A stretch of 64,000 bases of DNA, from contig NZ_JARXVH010000001.1 in assembly GCF_029892565.1 (NCBI RefSeq), positions 558,001 to 622,000 on the forward strand, written 5' to 3'. The notes under the pieces are model-generated. The model was not told the DNA's origin. It worked only from the letters and a program-made list of their open reading frames with translations, and did not search any database. A program made the translations under genes and the position numbers. Below, piece by piece: positions 26,930-35,401 of this stretch (the stretch's first letter is position 1; the number at the start of each line of letters is the position of its first letter). Origin of the DNA: Streptomyces pseudovenezuelae. Its GTDB lineage: Bacteria; Actinomycetota; Actinomycetes; Streptomycetales; Streptomycetaceae.

Positions 26930-29848
26930 ATGCACCCCAGCAGGAGACGCCGCCGCGCGCGGCGCTTGTGGACCGCCGTCGTGGCCGCCCTCGCACTTCC
27001 CCTCACGATGCTCGGCACCGGCACAACACCCGCGCAGGCAGCGGCACTTCAGTGCAGCGTGGACTACAAGGCGAACGACTGGGGCTCCGGCTTCACCGCG
27101 GACCTGACGCTCACCAACCGCGGTACGGACGCCATCAGCGGCTGGACGCTGACGTACGCCTACTCCGGCAACCAGAAGCTCTCGAACGGCTGGAACGGCA
27201 CCTGGTCGCAGTCCGGCCAGTCGATCACCGTGCAGAACGCCTCCTACAACGGGACGATCGCGGCGGGCGCGGCCGCCTCCACCGGTGGGCAGTTCTCCTA
27301 CAGCGGCACCAACACCGCGCCCACCAACTTCGCGGTCAACGGCACCAGTTGCGTCGGCGCCCACCAGCCGCCGGTCACCGTGCTGACCAGCCCTGCGGCC
27401 GGCGCGGTCTACACCCAGGGCACCGCGGTCCCGCTCGCGGCGACGGCGGCCGCCGCGGACAGCGCGACGATCAGCAAGGTCGAGTTCTACGACGACACGA
27501 CCCTGCTCGGCACGGACACCAGCGCGCCGTTCACGTTCTCGGCCACTGGGCTGACCGCAGGCAGTCATTCCCTGGTGGCGAAGGCGTACGACAGCCTGGG
27601 CGCGTCCGCGTCGTCGACGCCGGTCGGCATCACGGTCGCCTCGGGCCCCACGGTGGTCGCCTCTCCCACCCAACTCGGCGTCCAGCAGGGCAGGACGGGA
27701 ACGTACGCGGTGAAGCTGTCGACGCAGCCGACCGCCAATGTCACCGTCACGACGGCCCGCGCGAGCGGCAACAGCGGCCTGTCCGTCACCGGTGGCGCGA
27801 CGCTCACCTTCACGCCCGCCAACTGGAGCACCGCGCAGACGGTGACGATCACCGCGGATGCCTCCGGCACGGGTTCGGCCTCCTTCGAGTCGTCGGCGAC
27901 CGGCCACGCCAAGGCGGCGGTCACGGTGACGGAGCTGGCGGCCTCGAAGGCGTACGACGCCCGCTTCCTTGATCTCTACGGGAAGATCACCAACCCGGCG
28001 AACGGCTACTTCTCACCCGAGGGTGTCCCGTACCACTCGGTCGAGACGCTGATCGTCGAGGCCCCGGACCAGGGCCACGAGACCACGTCGGAGGCGTACA
28101 GCTATCTCCTGTGGCTGCAGGCCATGTACGGCAAGGTCACCGGTGACTGGTCCAAGTTCAACGGCGCGTGGGCCCTCATGGAGAAGTACATGATCCCCAC
28201 GCACGCCGACCAGCCCACCAACTCCTTCTACAACGCATCCAAACCGGCCACCTACGCACCCGAGTTGGACACCCCCAACGAGTACCCAGCCAAGCTCGAC
28301 ACCGGGGTCTCGGTCGGCTCGGACCCGATCGCGGGCGAGCTGAAGAGCGCGTACGGCACGGACGACGTGTACGGCATGCACTGGCTGCAGGACGTCGACA
28401 ACGTCTACGGGTACGGCGACACACCCGGCGGCGGCTGCGAGGCCGGGCCGACGGCCGAGGGGCCGTCGTACATCAACACCTTCCAGCGCGGCGCGCAGGA
28501 GTCGGTCTGGGAGACGGTGCCGCAGCCGACCTGCGACGCCTTCAAGTACGGCGGAACGAACGGGTACTTGGACCTCTTCACGGGTGACTCCTCGTACGCC
28601 AGGCAGTGGAAGTACACCGACGCCCCGGACGCCGACGCGCGCGCCGTGCAGGCCGCGTACTGGGCGGACGTATGGGCCAAGGCGCAGGGCAAGGGCGGTG
28701 ACGTCTCCGCGACCGTCGGCAAGGCGGCGAAGATGGGCGACTATCTGCGCTACGCCATGTACGACAAGTACTTCAAGAAAATCGGCAACTGCGTCGGCCC
28801 GTCGACCTGCCCGGCCGGCACCGGCAAGGACGCCTCGTCGTATCTGCTGTCCTGGTACTACGCGTGGGGCGGGGCGACGGATACGAGCGCGGGGTGGGCC
28901 TGGCGGATCGGGTCCAGTCATGTGCACGGGGGCTATCAGAACCCGCTCGCCGCGTATGCGCTCAGCTCGTACGCGGATCTGAAGCCCAAGTCGACCACAG
29001 GTGCTGCCGATTGGGGGACTTCACTCACCCGGCAACTGGAGTTCTACCGCTGGCTGCAGTCGAACGAGGGCGCCATCGCCGGTGGTGCGACCAACAGTTG
29101 GGCGGGGCGGTACGCGACGCCTCCGGCCGGTACGTCGACCTTCTACGGCATGTACTACGACCAGCAGCCCGTCTATCACGACCCGCCGTCCAACCAGTGG
29201 TTCGGATTCCAGGCGTGGTCGATGGAGCGGGTCGCCGAGTACTACCAGCAGACGGGCAACGCCAGCGCCAAGGCGGTACTCGACAAGTGGGTCGACTGGG
29301 CGTTGTCCAAGACCACGATCAATCCGGACGGGACGTATCGGATTCCGTCCACGCTTCAGTGGTCGGGGCAGCCGGACACCTGGAACGCGTCGAGTCCCGG
29401 TGCGAACAGCGGACTTCACGTCACCGTCGCCGACTACACGGATGACGTCGGTGTGGCCGCCGCCTATGCCAAGACATTGACGTATTACGCCGCCAAGTCC
29501 GGTGACGCGGAGGCGAAGACGACGGCGAAGGCGTTGCTGGACGGCATGTGGGCCAACTACCAGGACGGGCTCGGTGTTGCCGCCCCTGAGACTCGGGCCG
29601 ACTACAACCGGTTCGACGACTCGGTGTACGTGCCGAGTGGGTGGAGCGGCAAGATGCCGAACGGCGACGTCATCAACTCCTCGTCGACCTTTGCCTCGTT
29701 GAGGTCCTTCTACAAGAACGACCCTGCCTGGTCGAAGATCGAGGCGTATCTGGCGGGCGGGGCGGCTCCTTCGTTCACGTATCACCGGTTCTGGGCCCAG
29801 GCGGATATCGCCATGTCCATGGGTTCGTACGCGGAGCTTCTTGAGTAA
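26930..29848 (+). CDS. Secreted CBM2-Ig-GH48 cellobiohydrolase
   Basis: A 972-residue exported reducing-end cellobiohydrolase. AAGGAGG precedes the ATG. The N-terminus has an Arg-rich n-region (SRRRRRARR) and cleaves near AQAAA. CBM2 spans 40-143. Residues 145-240 are an Ig-like domain ([30 protein letters not shown]), and 245-337 form another beta-sandwich with the [18 protein letters not shown] pattern. GH48 fills 345-970: [40 protein letters not shown] (the second Glu in the HETTSE segment is the expected proton donor), WYYAWGG and [17 protein letters not shown] at the end. GH48 is usually single-copy and a marker of true cellulose degraders. Confidence 0.95.
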   Translation: MHPSRRRRRARRLWTAVVAALALPLTMLGTGTTPAQAAALQCSVDYKANDWGSGFTADLTLTNRGTDAISGWTLTYAYSGNQKLSNGWNGTWSQSGQSITVQNASYNGTIAAGAAASTGGQFSYSGTNTAPTNFAVNGTSCVGAHQPPVTVLTSPAAGAVYTQGTAVPLAATAAAADSATISKVEFYDDTTLLGTDTSAPFTFSATGLTAGSHSLVAKAYDSLGASASSTPVGITVASGPTVVASPTQLGVQQGRTGTYAVKLSTQPTANVTVTTARASGNSGLSVTGGATLTFTPANWSTAQTVTITADASGTGSASFESSATGHAKAAVTVTELAASKAYDARFLDLYGKITNPANGYFSPEGVPYHSVETLIVEAPDQGHETTSEAYSYLLWLQAMYGKVTGDWSKFNGAWALMEKYMIPTHADQPTNSFYNASKPATYAPELDTPNEYPAKLDTGVSVGSDPIAGELKSAYGTDDVYGMHWLQDVDNVYGYGDTPGGGCEAGPTAEGPSYINTFQRGAQESVWETVPQPTCDAFKYGGTNGYLDLFTGDSSYARQWKYTDAPDADARAVQAAYWADVWAKAQGKGGDVSATVGKAAKMGDYLRYAMYDKYFKKIGNCVGPSTCPAGTGKDASSYLLSWYYAWGGATDTSAGWAWRIGSSHVHGGYQNPLAAYALSSYADLKPKSTTGAADWGTSLTRQLEFYRWLQSNEGAIAGGATNSWAGRYATPPAGTSTFYGMYYDQQPVYHDPPSNQWFGFQAWSMERVAEYYQQTGNASAKAVLDKWVDWALSKTTINPDGTYRIPSTLQWSGQPDTWNASSPGANSGLHVTVADYTDDVGVAAAYAKTLTYYAAKSGDAEAKTTAKALLDGMWANYQDGLGVAAPETRADYNRFDDSVYVPSGWSGKMPNGDVINSSSTFASLRSFYKNDPAWSKIEAYLAGGAAPSFTYHRFWAQADIAMSMGSYAELLE

Positions 29849-29878
29849 GGCCCCGCCAGGCGCTTCGCGGGAAGGGCT

Positions 29879-29944
29879 GTGTTTCGACTGCGGGCCGTGT
29901 GTGGCTGGTCGCGCAGTTCCCCGCGCCCCTTGAAGGGGCATGGG
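29879..29944 (-). repeat. Streptomyces-type dispersed palindromic repeat, copy 2 (inverted)
   Basis: On the minus strand it reads a TGCCCC/GGGGCA hairpin, CGGGG, AACTGCGCGACCAGCCACA and then a GCCCGCAGTCGAAACACA tail. It matches copy 1 nearly base for base outside the stem. It lies 30 bases after the GH48 stop and well before GH74, so it may end the GH48 transcript. Confidence 0.8.
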
Positions 29945-30089
29945 AAGACACCGTCCTTGCCGGAAGCGTTTGTCAGGCTTCGCGTACGTTGCTCCGTCAC
30001 CTGACGGCGGAGCCGATCGGCCGGGTGGCCCTCTCCCGCACTGAGGGCCGCCCGGTTCTCGCGCGTCCCATTTCCGGAAGGAACTCCCC

Positions 30090-32750
30090 GTGCGAAGAAC
30101 CCATATCCTCACGGCCGTTCTGGCGCTCGCGGCCGGATTACTCGCGGGCAGCCCACCTGCCCTCGCCGCCGACGGCACCGCACATGTCACACTCGCCGCC
30201 GACACGTACACCTGGAAGAACGCTCGGATCGACGGGGGTGGATTCGTCCCTGGGATCGTCTTCAACCGCAGTGAGAAGAACCTTGCCTATGCCCGCACGG
30301 ACATCGGCGGCGCGTACCGCTGGCAGGAGGCGACCAAGACCTGGACGCCGTTGTTGGATTCGGTCGGGTGGGACGACTGGGGGCATACCGGGGTGGTGAG
30401 TCTCGCGTCCGATTCCGTCGATCCGAACAAGGTGTACGCGGCGGTGGGGACGTACACCAACAGTTGGGATCCGACCAATGGGGCCGTGCTCAGGTCGGGT
30501 GATCGGGGGGCCAATTGGCAGAAGACGGATCTGCCGTTCAAGCTCGGGGGCAATATGCCCGGGCGGGGCATGGGTGAGCGGCTGGCGGTCGACCCGAACA
30601 AGGACAGTGTGCTGTATCTGGGGGCGCCCAGCGGCAAGGGGCTGTGGCGGTCGACGGACTCCGGTGTGTCCTGGTCGCAGGTGACGAACTTCCCCAACGT
30701 CGGCAATTACGTGCAGGATCCGGCCGACACGAGTGGCTACGCCAGTGACAACCAGGGGATCGTCTGGGTCACCTTTGGCGAGTCCAGCGGGAGCGCCGGC
30801 ACCTCGACGAGGACCATTTACGTCGGGGTCGCCGACACCGCCAACTCGGTCTACCGCTCTACGGATGCCGGCGCGACGTGGACGCGTCTCGCCGGGCAGC
30901 CCACCGGATTCCTCGCCCACAAAGGCGTGTTGGACGCGAAGAACGGCTATCTCTATCTCGCGTACAGCGACAAGGGCGGGCCGTACGACGGGGGCAAGGG
31001 CCAGTTGTGGCGGTACGCGACGGCGAGCGGTACGTGGACGAACATCAGCCCGGTCGCGGAGGCCGACACCTACTACGGGTTCAGCGGACTGACCGTCGAC
31101 CGGCAGCATCCCGGCACGGTCATGGCGACGGCGTACAGCTCCTGGTGGCCGGAGACGCAGATCTTCCGTACGACGGACAGCGGCGGCACGTGGACGAAGG
31201 CGTGGGACTACACGTCGTACCCCAACCGCGCGAACCGCTACACGATCGACGTCTCGTCCTCCCCCTGGCTGACCTTCGGCGCGAACCCCTCGCCTCCCGA
31301 ACAGGCCCCGAAACTCGGCTGGATGACGGAGTCGCTGGAGATCGACCCGTTCAACTCCGCGCGGATGATGTACGGGACGGGCGCGACGCTCTACGGCACG
31401 GAGAATCTGACGAACTGGGACAGCGGCGGCCAGTTCACCGTGAAGCCCATGGTGCAGGGCCTGGAGGAGACGGCGGTGAACGACCTCGCCGCTCCCCCTT
31501 CGGGCGGCGCCCAACTCCTCAGCGCGCTCGGTGACATCGGCGGCTTCCGGCACACGGACCTGACCAAGGTCCCGTCGATGATGTACACCTCCCCGAACTT
31601 CACCACGACCACCAGCCTGGATTTCGCCGAGCCGAACCCCAGCACGGTCGTCCGCGTCGGCAACCTCGACTCCGGCCCGCACATCGCGTTCTCGACGGAC
31701 AACGGCGCCAACTGGTTCGCGGGAACCGACCCTTCGGGCGTCAGCGGCGGCGGCACGGTCGCCTCCGCGTCCGACGGCAGCCGCTTCGTCTGGAGCCCCG
31801 CGGGCACCGGCGTGCAGTACACGACCGGCTTCGGGTCGTCCTGGTCGGCGTCCAGCGGCATTCCCACCGGCGCGATCGTCGAGGCCGACCGGGTCGACGC
31901 GAAGACCTTCTACGGCTTCAAGTCCGGCACGTTCTACGTCAGTTCCGACGGCGGCGCGACCTTCACCGCCTCCGCCGCCACCGGGCTGCCGATCGGCGAC
32001 AGCGTGCGCTTCAAGGCACTGCCCGGCACGAAGGGCGATGTCTGGCTGGCGGGCGGCGCCTCGGACAGCGCGTACGGCCTGTGGCACTCGACCGACTCCG
32101 GCGCGACCTTCACCAAGCTGTCCAACGTCGAACAGGCCGACACGATCGGCTTCGGCAAGGCGGCGCCCGGTGCCTCGTACCAGACCCTCTACACCAGCGC
32201 GAAGATCGCCGGCATCCGCGGCATCTTCCGCTCGACGGACAAGGGCGCAACCTGGACCCGCATCAACGACGCTGCCCACCAGTGGGGTTGGACGGGCGCG
32301 GCCATCACCGGCGACCCGCGGGTGTACGGCCGGGTGTACGTCTCGACCAACGGGCGGGGTGTCATCTACGGCGACACGTCCGACGCGGGTGGCGGCGGTG
32401 GTGGAGGAGGAGGCGATCCCGCCCCCACGGGCGCCTGCACGGTGTCGTACAAGATCACGAGCCAGTGGTCGGGCGGTTTCCAGGCGGATGTGCAGCTCGG
32501 GAACACGGGCAACTCCACCTGGAACGGCTGGTCCCTGGCCTGGTCCTTCCCCGACGGCCAGACGATCTCCCAGATGTGGAACGCCGACCACACCCAGTCG
32601 GGGGCGACGGCCACGGCGAAGAACGTGGGCTGGAACGGCACGGTGACGGCGGGTTCGTCGGTCGCCTTCGGCTTCACGGCGTCGTGGTCGGGGGCCAACG
32701 GGAAACCGACGGCCTACAGGTTCGGTGACCAGTCCTGCACGGTGACCTGA
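30090..32750 (+). CDS. Secreted GH74 xyloglucanase with C-terminal CBM2
   Basis: An 886-residue exported enzyme of two seven-bladed propellers. GTG 30090 follows GGAAGGA. The signal peptide (ILTAVLALAAGLLAGSPPALA) contains a TTA leucine codon at residue 17 (30138-30140), so translation should depend on the bldA tRNA. GH74 covers 35-765: NARIDGGGFVPGIVFN, ARTDIGGAYRW and the repeated Asp-box units (STDSGVSW, STDAGATW, TTDSGGTW). A seven-to-eight glycine linker precedes CBM2 (780-886, GACTVSYKITSQWSGGF). Family members cut the backbone of xyloglucan. It lies downstream of GH48 but 241 bases away across a repeat, so it probably has its own promoter; no CebR box is seen before it. Confidence 0.93.
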   Translation: MRRTHILTAVLALAAGLLAGSPPALAADGTAHVTLAADTYTWKNARIDGGGFVPGIVFNRSEKNLAYARTDIGGAYRWQEATKTWTPLLDSVGWDDWGHTGVVSLASDSVDPNKVYAAVGTYTNSWDPTNGAVLRSGDRGANWQKTDLPFKLGGNMPGRGMGERLAVDPNKDSVLYLGAPSGKGLWRSTDSGVSWSQVTNFPNVGNYVQDPADTSGYASDNQGIVWVTFGESSGSAGTSTRTIYVGVADTANSVYRSTDAGATWTRLAGQPTGFLAHKGVLDAKNGYLYLAYSDKGGPYDGGKGQLWRYATASGTWTNISPVAEADTYYGFSGLTVDRQHPGTVMATAYSSWWPETQIFRTTDSGGTWTKAWDYTSYPNRANRYTIDVSSSPWLTFGANPSPPEQAPKLGWMTESLEIDPFNSARMMYGTGATLYGTENLTNWDSGGQFTVKPMVQGLEETAVNDLAAPPSGGAQLLSALGDIGGFRHTDLTKVPSMMYTSPNFTTTTSLDFAEPNPSTVVRVGNLDSGPHIAFSTDNGANWFAGTDPSGVSGGGTVASASDGSRFVWSPAGTGVQYTTGFGSSWSASSGIPTGAIVEADRVDAKTFYGFKSGTFYVSSDGGATFTASAATGLPIGDSVRFKALPGTKGDVWLAGGASDSAYGLWHSTDSGATFTKLSNVEQADTIGFGKAAPGASYQTLYTSAKIAGIRGIFRSTDKGATWTRINDAAHQWGWTGAAITGDPRVYGRVYVSTNGRGVIYGDTSDAGGGGGGGGGDPAPTGACTVSYKITSQWSGGFQADVQLGNTGNSTWNGWSLAWSFPDGQTISQMWNADHTQSGATATAKNVGWNGTVTAGSSVAFGFTASWSGANGKPTAYRFGDQSCTVT

Positions 32751-32758
32751 CGCACCGG

Positions 32759-32806
32759 GGTGAGACAGCCGGGAGGGCGGCCGAGCCGAACCCTCCCGGT
32801 GTCACC
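32759..32806. terminator. Bidirectional terminator between GH74 and a lipoprotein gene
   Basis: CCGGGAGGG (32769-32777) pairs perfectly with CCCTCCCGG (32791-32799), and the flanks GGTGA/ACA and TGT/TCACC extend the stem with small bulges. It lies directly between two convergent genes and overlaps the stop codon of the minus-strand one. Confidence 0.7.
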
Positions 32807-33674
32807 GAACCTTGTCGGCGGCCGCCTTCCAGATGGTCGTGAGCCGCCGTAGCCGGAGCTTGTCCGTGGTGGGCAGCGACTGGGCGTAGGCGCGTCGCAG
32901 GGCCAGGACGGTGGAAGGGATGTGGAGTTCGGCGCCGCAGTCGCCGTCTGCCACGGCGACGGCGACCTCCCGTTGGCGCAGGGCAGTGGTGGCACCCTGC
33001 TTGCGGTAGGCGGCCTTGAGCTGATCGTAGGCCGTGTCGGGGGACGCGTACGTGTATCCCTTGCCACGCATGCAGGTCCGCCAGTCGTTCATGGCCCTGC
33101 GATATGTGGGGGACTTCTCCACGCGGGAACTGAGCCCACTGTTGAGATTCTGCGGGAAGTAGGCGATCGATACCCAGTCGTCGAGGCTTCCGTAAAGAGA
33201 AGTACGGCTTTTCGCCTCGCAGCCACGCGCCGAGAAGGTGATGTTCTGACCGCCCCCGAACCTCATCTCCCGGAAGTCGGTGGCGCTTCCGCGCAGAGCT
33301 TTGATGTAGGCGTCACTGACCTCGGCGTCGACGGCCTTCTTATCGGAGCCGGAGCCGTATTGGGAGGCAAGACCATAGCCCCTGGTGCGCCGATCGTGCA
33401 TGTTCAGGGTCCGTTCCTCATCCGTTTCGGCCGCCGGGTCCGACACTTGGGCTCGGTAGCGGAATCCCTTCGCTGTCATGCATGCCGATATCCGTTCCGA
33501 TTCCGCGTTCGCGAGATCGAGATTGGTCCGGGAGAAGGACCCGGAACGGGTGAGGAGATCGAGTTCGACGCCGGTGAGTTGAACGTCGGCGCCGTCGCTG
33601 TCGGTGGCGGATGTCCCGCAGGCGGTCAGCGCGAGAACGCCCGCCACCGCGCAGGCGAGCGGAGCAAGTCGCAT
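32802..33674 (-). CDS. Putative lipoprotein of unknown function
   Basis: A 290-residue protein. ATG 33674 gives a clear lipoprotein signal (VAGVLALTACG, lipobox LTAC with Cys near 19), and GAGAGGG precedes it. The mature part is mostly alpha-helical and charged. It carries three Cys-containing stretches (RISACMTAKGFRY, ARGCEAKSRT, DWRTCMRGKGYTYA) whose pattern C-M-x-x-K/G-G-x-x-Y occurs twice, suggesting an internal duplication around residues 60 and 210. The family, common in actinomycete genomes, has no function that I know. Upstream lies a terminator and the I36-type inhibitor gene, transcribed in the same direction but likely separately. Confidence 0.8.
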   Translation of the reverse strand: MRLAPLACAVAGVLALTACGTSATDSDGADVQLTGVELDLLTRSGSFSRTNLDLANAESERISACMTAKGFRYRAQVSDPAAETDEERTLNMHDRRTRGYGLASQYGSGSDKKAVDAEVSDAYIKALRGSATDFREMRFGGGQNITFSARGCEAKSRTSLYGSLDDWVSIAYFPQNLNSGLSSRVEKSPTYRRAMNDWRTCMRGKGYTYASPDTAYDQLKAAYRKQGATTALRQREVAVAVADGDCGAELHIPSTVLALRRAYAQSLPTTDKLRLRRLTTIWKAAADKVR

Positions 33675-33724
33675 GGTGCCCGGACCCTCTCGGTCGTTGG
33701 GTGGGAAGGCGAGGAGAGAGGTGC

Positions 33725-33754
33725 GGTGTCCGCGGGCTGTTGCCCGCGGACACC
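33725..33754 (-). terminator. Strong terminator after the I36-type inhibitor gene
   Basis: A perfect 13-bp stem (GGTGTCCGCGGGC at 33725-33737 with its complement at 33742-33754) closes a four-base loop. It begins 30 bases downstream of the minus-strand inhibitor stop and separates that gene from the lipoprotein gene. Confidence 0.85.
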
Positions 33755-33783
33755 TTGGAACGGCAGGTTCCTTGAGTGCCGGC

Positions 33784-34275
33784 TTACGGCACTGGGCCGC
33801 CGCATGACGAGCTCGTACCGCCGGAAGCGGTGCCCCAACTGTTCGAGGACACAGCGTTGTTGAAGGTGGAGCTGAAGTTTCCGCCCGTACCGCGGTAGAT
33901 CCAGCCCCCGGTTCCCGTGTAGCTCTTCCCGGTCCAGACGACGGCTTCGCAGCTGTTTCCGTTGTTGTAGTCCGAGGTCGCGCAGTTGTCCCAGTTGTCG
34001 TTGGGACAGTCGCCACGAGAGAAGATTGCCCAGTCGGCATTCCTACCGGAGAGTTCGCCCGGATTTCCCGCCGGTGAGTAATTGGCATTCGGCCAGAAGC
34101 AGAAGTTACCGCTACCGCATCCAGCCGGTGCGGCGGCAATCTTCACCGATTTGAATGCCGTCGCCGAAACCTGCCCCTGCTTCCCCGAGTTGTTCGCCGA
34201 ACTGGCCGCCGAGGTCCCGGCCATGGCCCCCAGCAGGAGTACCACTCCTGCGATCATGGCCAATATACGCCTCAT
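33784..34275 (-). CDS. Secreted peptidase-inhibitor-like (I36) beta-gamma protein
   Basis: A 163-residue exported protein. The signal peptide (ILAMIAGVVLLLGAMAGTSA) ends near residue 25. The mature part has the CGSGNFCFWPNANYSPAG start and the CPNDNWDNCATSDYNN segment seen in peptidase inhibitor family I36, related to the Streptomyces metalloprotease inhibitor SMPI, with a beta/gamma-crystallin-like fold. Six cysteines are visible. It could protect the producer's extracellular enzymes from proteolysis (inference). The C-terminus is a Ser/Gly-rich tail. Base composition is slightly less GC-rich than its neighbours. Confidence 0.75.
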   Translation of the reverse strand: MRRILAMIAGVVLLLGAMAGTSAASSANNSGKQGQVSATAFKSVKIAAAPAGCGSGNFCFWPNANYSPAGNPGELSGRNADWAIFSRGDCPNDNWDNCATSDYNNGNSCEAVVWTGKSYTGTGGWIYRGTGGNFSSTFNNAVSSNSWGTASGGTSSSCGGPVP

Positions 34276-34385
34276 CTTTCCCCCTTACTGTTCGAGTTGG
34301 TCGCCTTCACTATTGCCAGCACCTGCCCCACCTGGCCATGCTGTGTCGCCAGGGGGAAAAAGCCGTGGCTGCCGGGGGGAACTGC

Positions 34386-35387
34386 ATGCTCCGCATTCAC
34401 TTCACGGATGCCGACCTGGCGACAACCCGGGTGGCGACGGCACCTGACGCACTCTGGGAGGTGGCCGCGAGTCTGCACCGCTTCCAGACCCGCGCGGGCC
34501 GTTGGGCCTACGCCGGGTGGTACCGGACCACCCACGACCGATTACGTGAGCGGCACCTCGACCGCATCGTGCGCGAGGTCCTGCTGCCGCTGTTTCCAAG
34601 AGCCCGGTACTTTCCTGATTTCCTGACGCCAAGTCAGCCGGGCTGTGCCGGCCAGGGGTTGGACGCCGGACTCGACGCCATCGTGTCCACACCGGTCGAC
34701 CGTGTGAGTCACGAACTGGCCCTGCTGGACCGGAGGGTCGGAGCTCCGGCGTGGGTGCGACGGCTGACCGACCCTCAAGAGCGCCGGGATCTCGTGGCCA
34801 CGATCCGCGCCTACCACGACGTCGCCGTGCGCCCGTTCGGCGACCAGATCCACGCTCATCTGGAGGCGAAGCGGTCGTCGTGCTGCCGCGACCTGCTCGC
34901 CGGGGGTGTGCAGGGGATGCTGGCCGGGCTCGGGCCGACCATGCGCTGGCAGCCGCCGGTCCTCCACGTCCGCTACTCGGCAGACCGGGACCTGTATCTC
35001 GGCGGCCGAGGCATACGGCTCGTACCGTCCTACTTCTGCTGGGACACCCCCGTCAGCCTGGCCGACCCCCGGCTACCGCCCGTGCTGTTCTACCCCTTGC
35101 TGCACGAACCGGCCGCGGCGACCCTCGGCACCCCGCTGACCGCACTGCTCGGGCGTACCCGGGCGACCGTGTTGCGTGTGGCGGCGTCGGGAGCGGGCGC
35201 CACCACCGGGGAGATCGCCCGCGCGGCGGGGATCTCCCCGTCCTCCGTCAGCAAACACGTCGGGGTGCTGCGCGGCGCGGGTCTGCTGATCAGCAGCCGA
35301 CACGGCGGGAACGTTCTGCATACGCTCACTCCCGCCGGTGTCTCCATGCTCCGCGCCGACGCCGGAGCCTCGACGGCCGCCCTATGA
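34386..35387 (+). CDS. ArsR-like winged-helix regulator with DUF5937-type N-terminus
   Basis: A 333-residue DNA-binding protein. ATG 34386 follows GGGGGGA; an open frame further upstream is rejected. Residues 1-240 form an effector-like domain starting MLRIHFTDADLATTRVA, a pattern I associate with DUF5937 regulators. The C-terminal winged helix reads LGRTRATVLRVAASGAGATT and GISPSSVSKHVGVLRGAGLL, as in ArsR/SmtB proteins. Leu53 is encoded by TTA (34542-34544), so synthesis should need the bldA tRNA and occur late in growth. No metal-binding Cys motif is seen in the recognition helix. It converges with the PL11 lyase gene 14 bases downstream; targets unknown. Confidence 0.82.
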   Translation: MLRIHFTDADLATTRVATAPDALWEVAASLHRFQTRAGRWAYAGWYRTTHDRLRERHLDRIVREVLLPLFPRARYFPDFLTPSQPGCAGQGLDAGLDAIVSTPVDRVSHELALLDRRVGAPAWVRRLTDPQERRDLVATIRAYHDVAVRPFGDQIHAHLEAKRSSCCRDLLAGGVQGMLAGLGPTMRWQPPVLHVRYSADRDLYLGGRGIRLVPSYFCWDTPVSLADPRLPPVLFYPLLHEPAAATLGTPLTALLGRTRATVLRVAASGAGATTGEIARAAGISPSSVSKHVGVLRGAGLLISSRHGGNVLHTLTPAGVSMLRADAGASTAAL

Positions 35388-35401
35388 GCCGCTGCCCCTG
35401 T

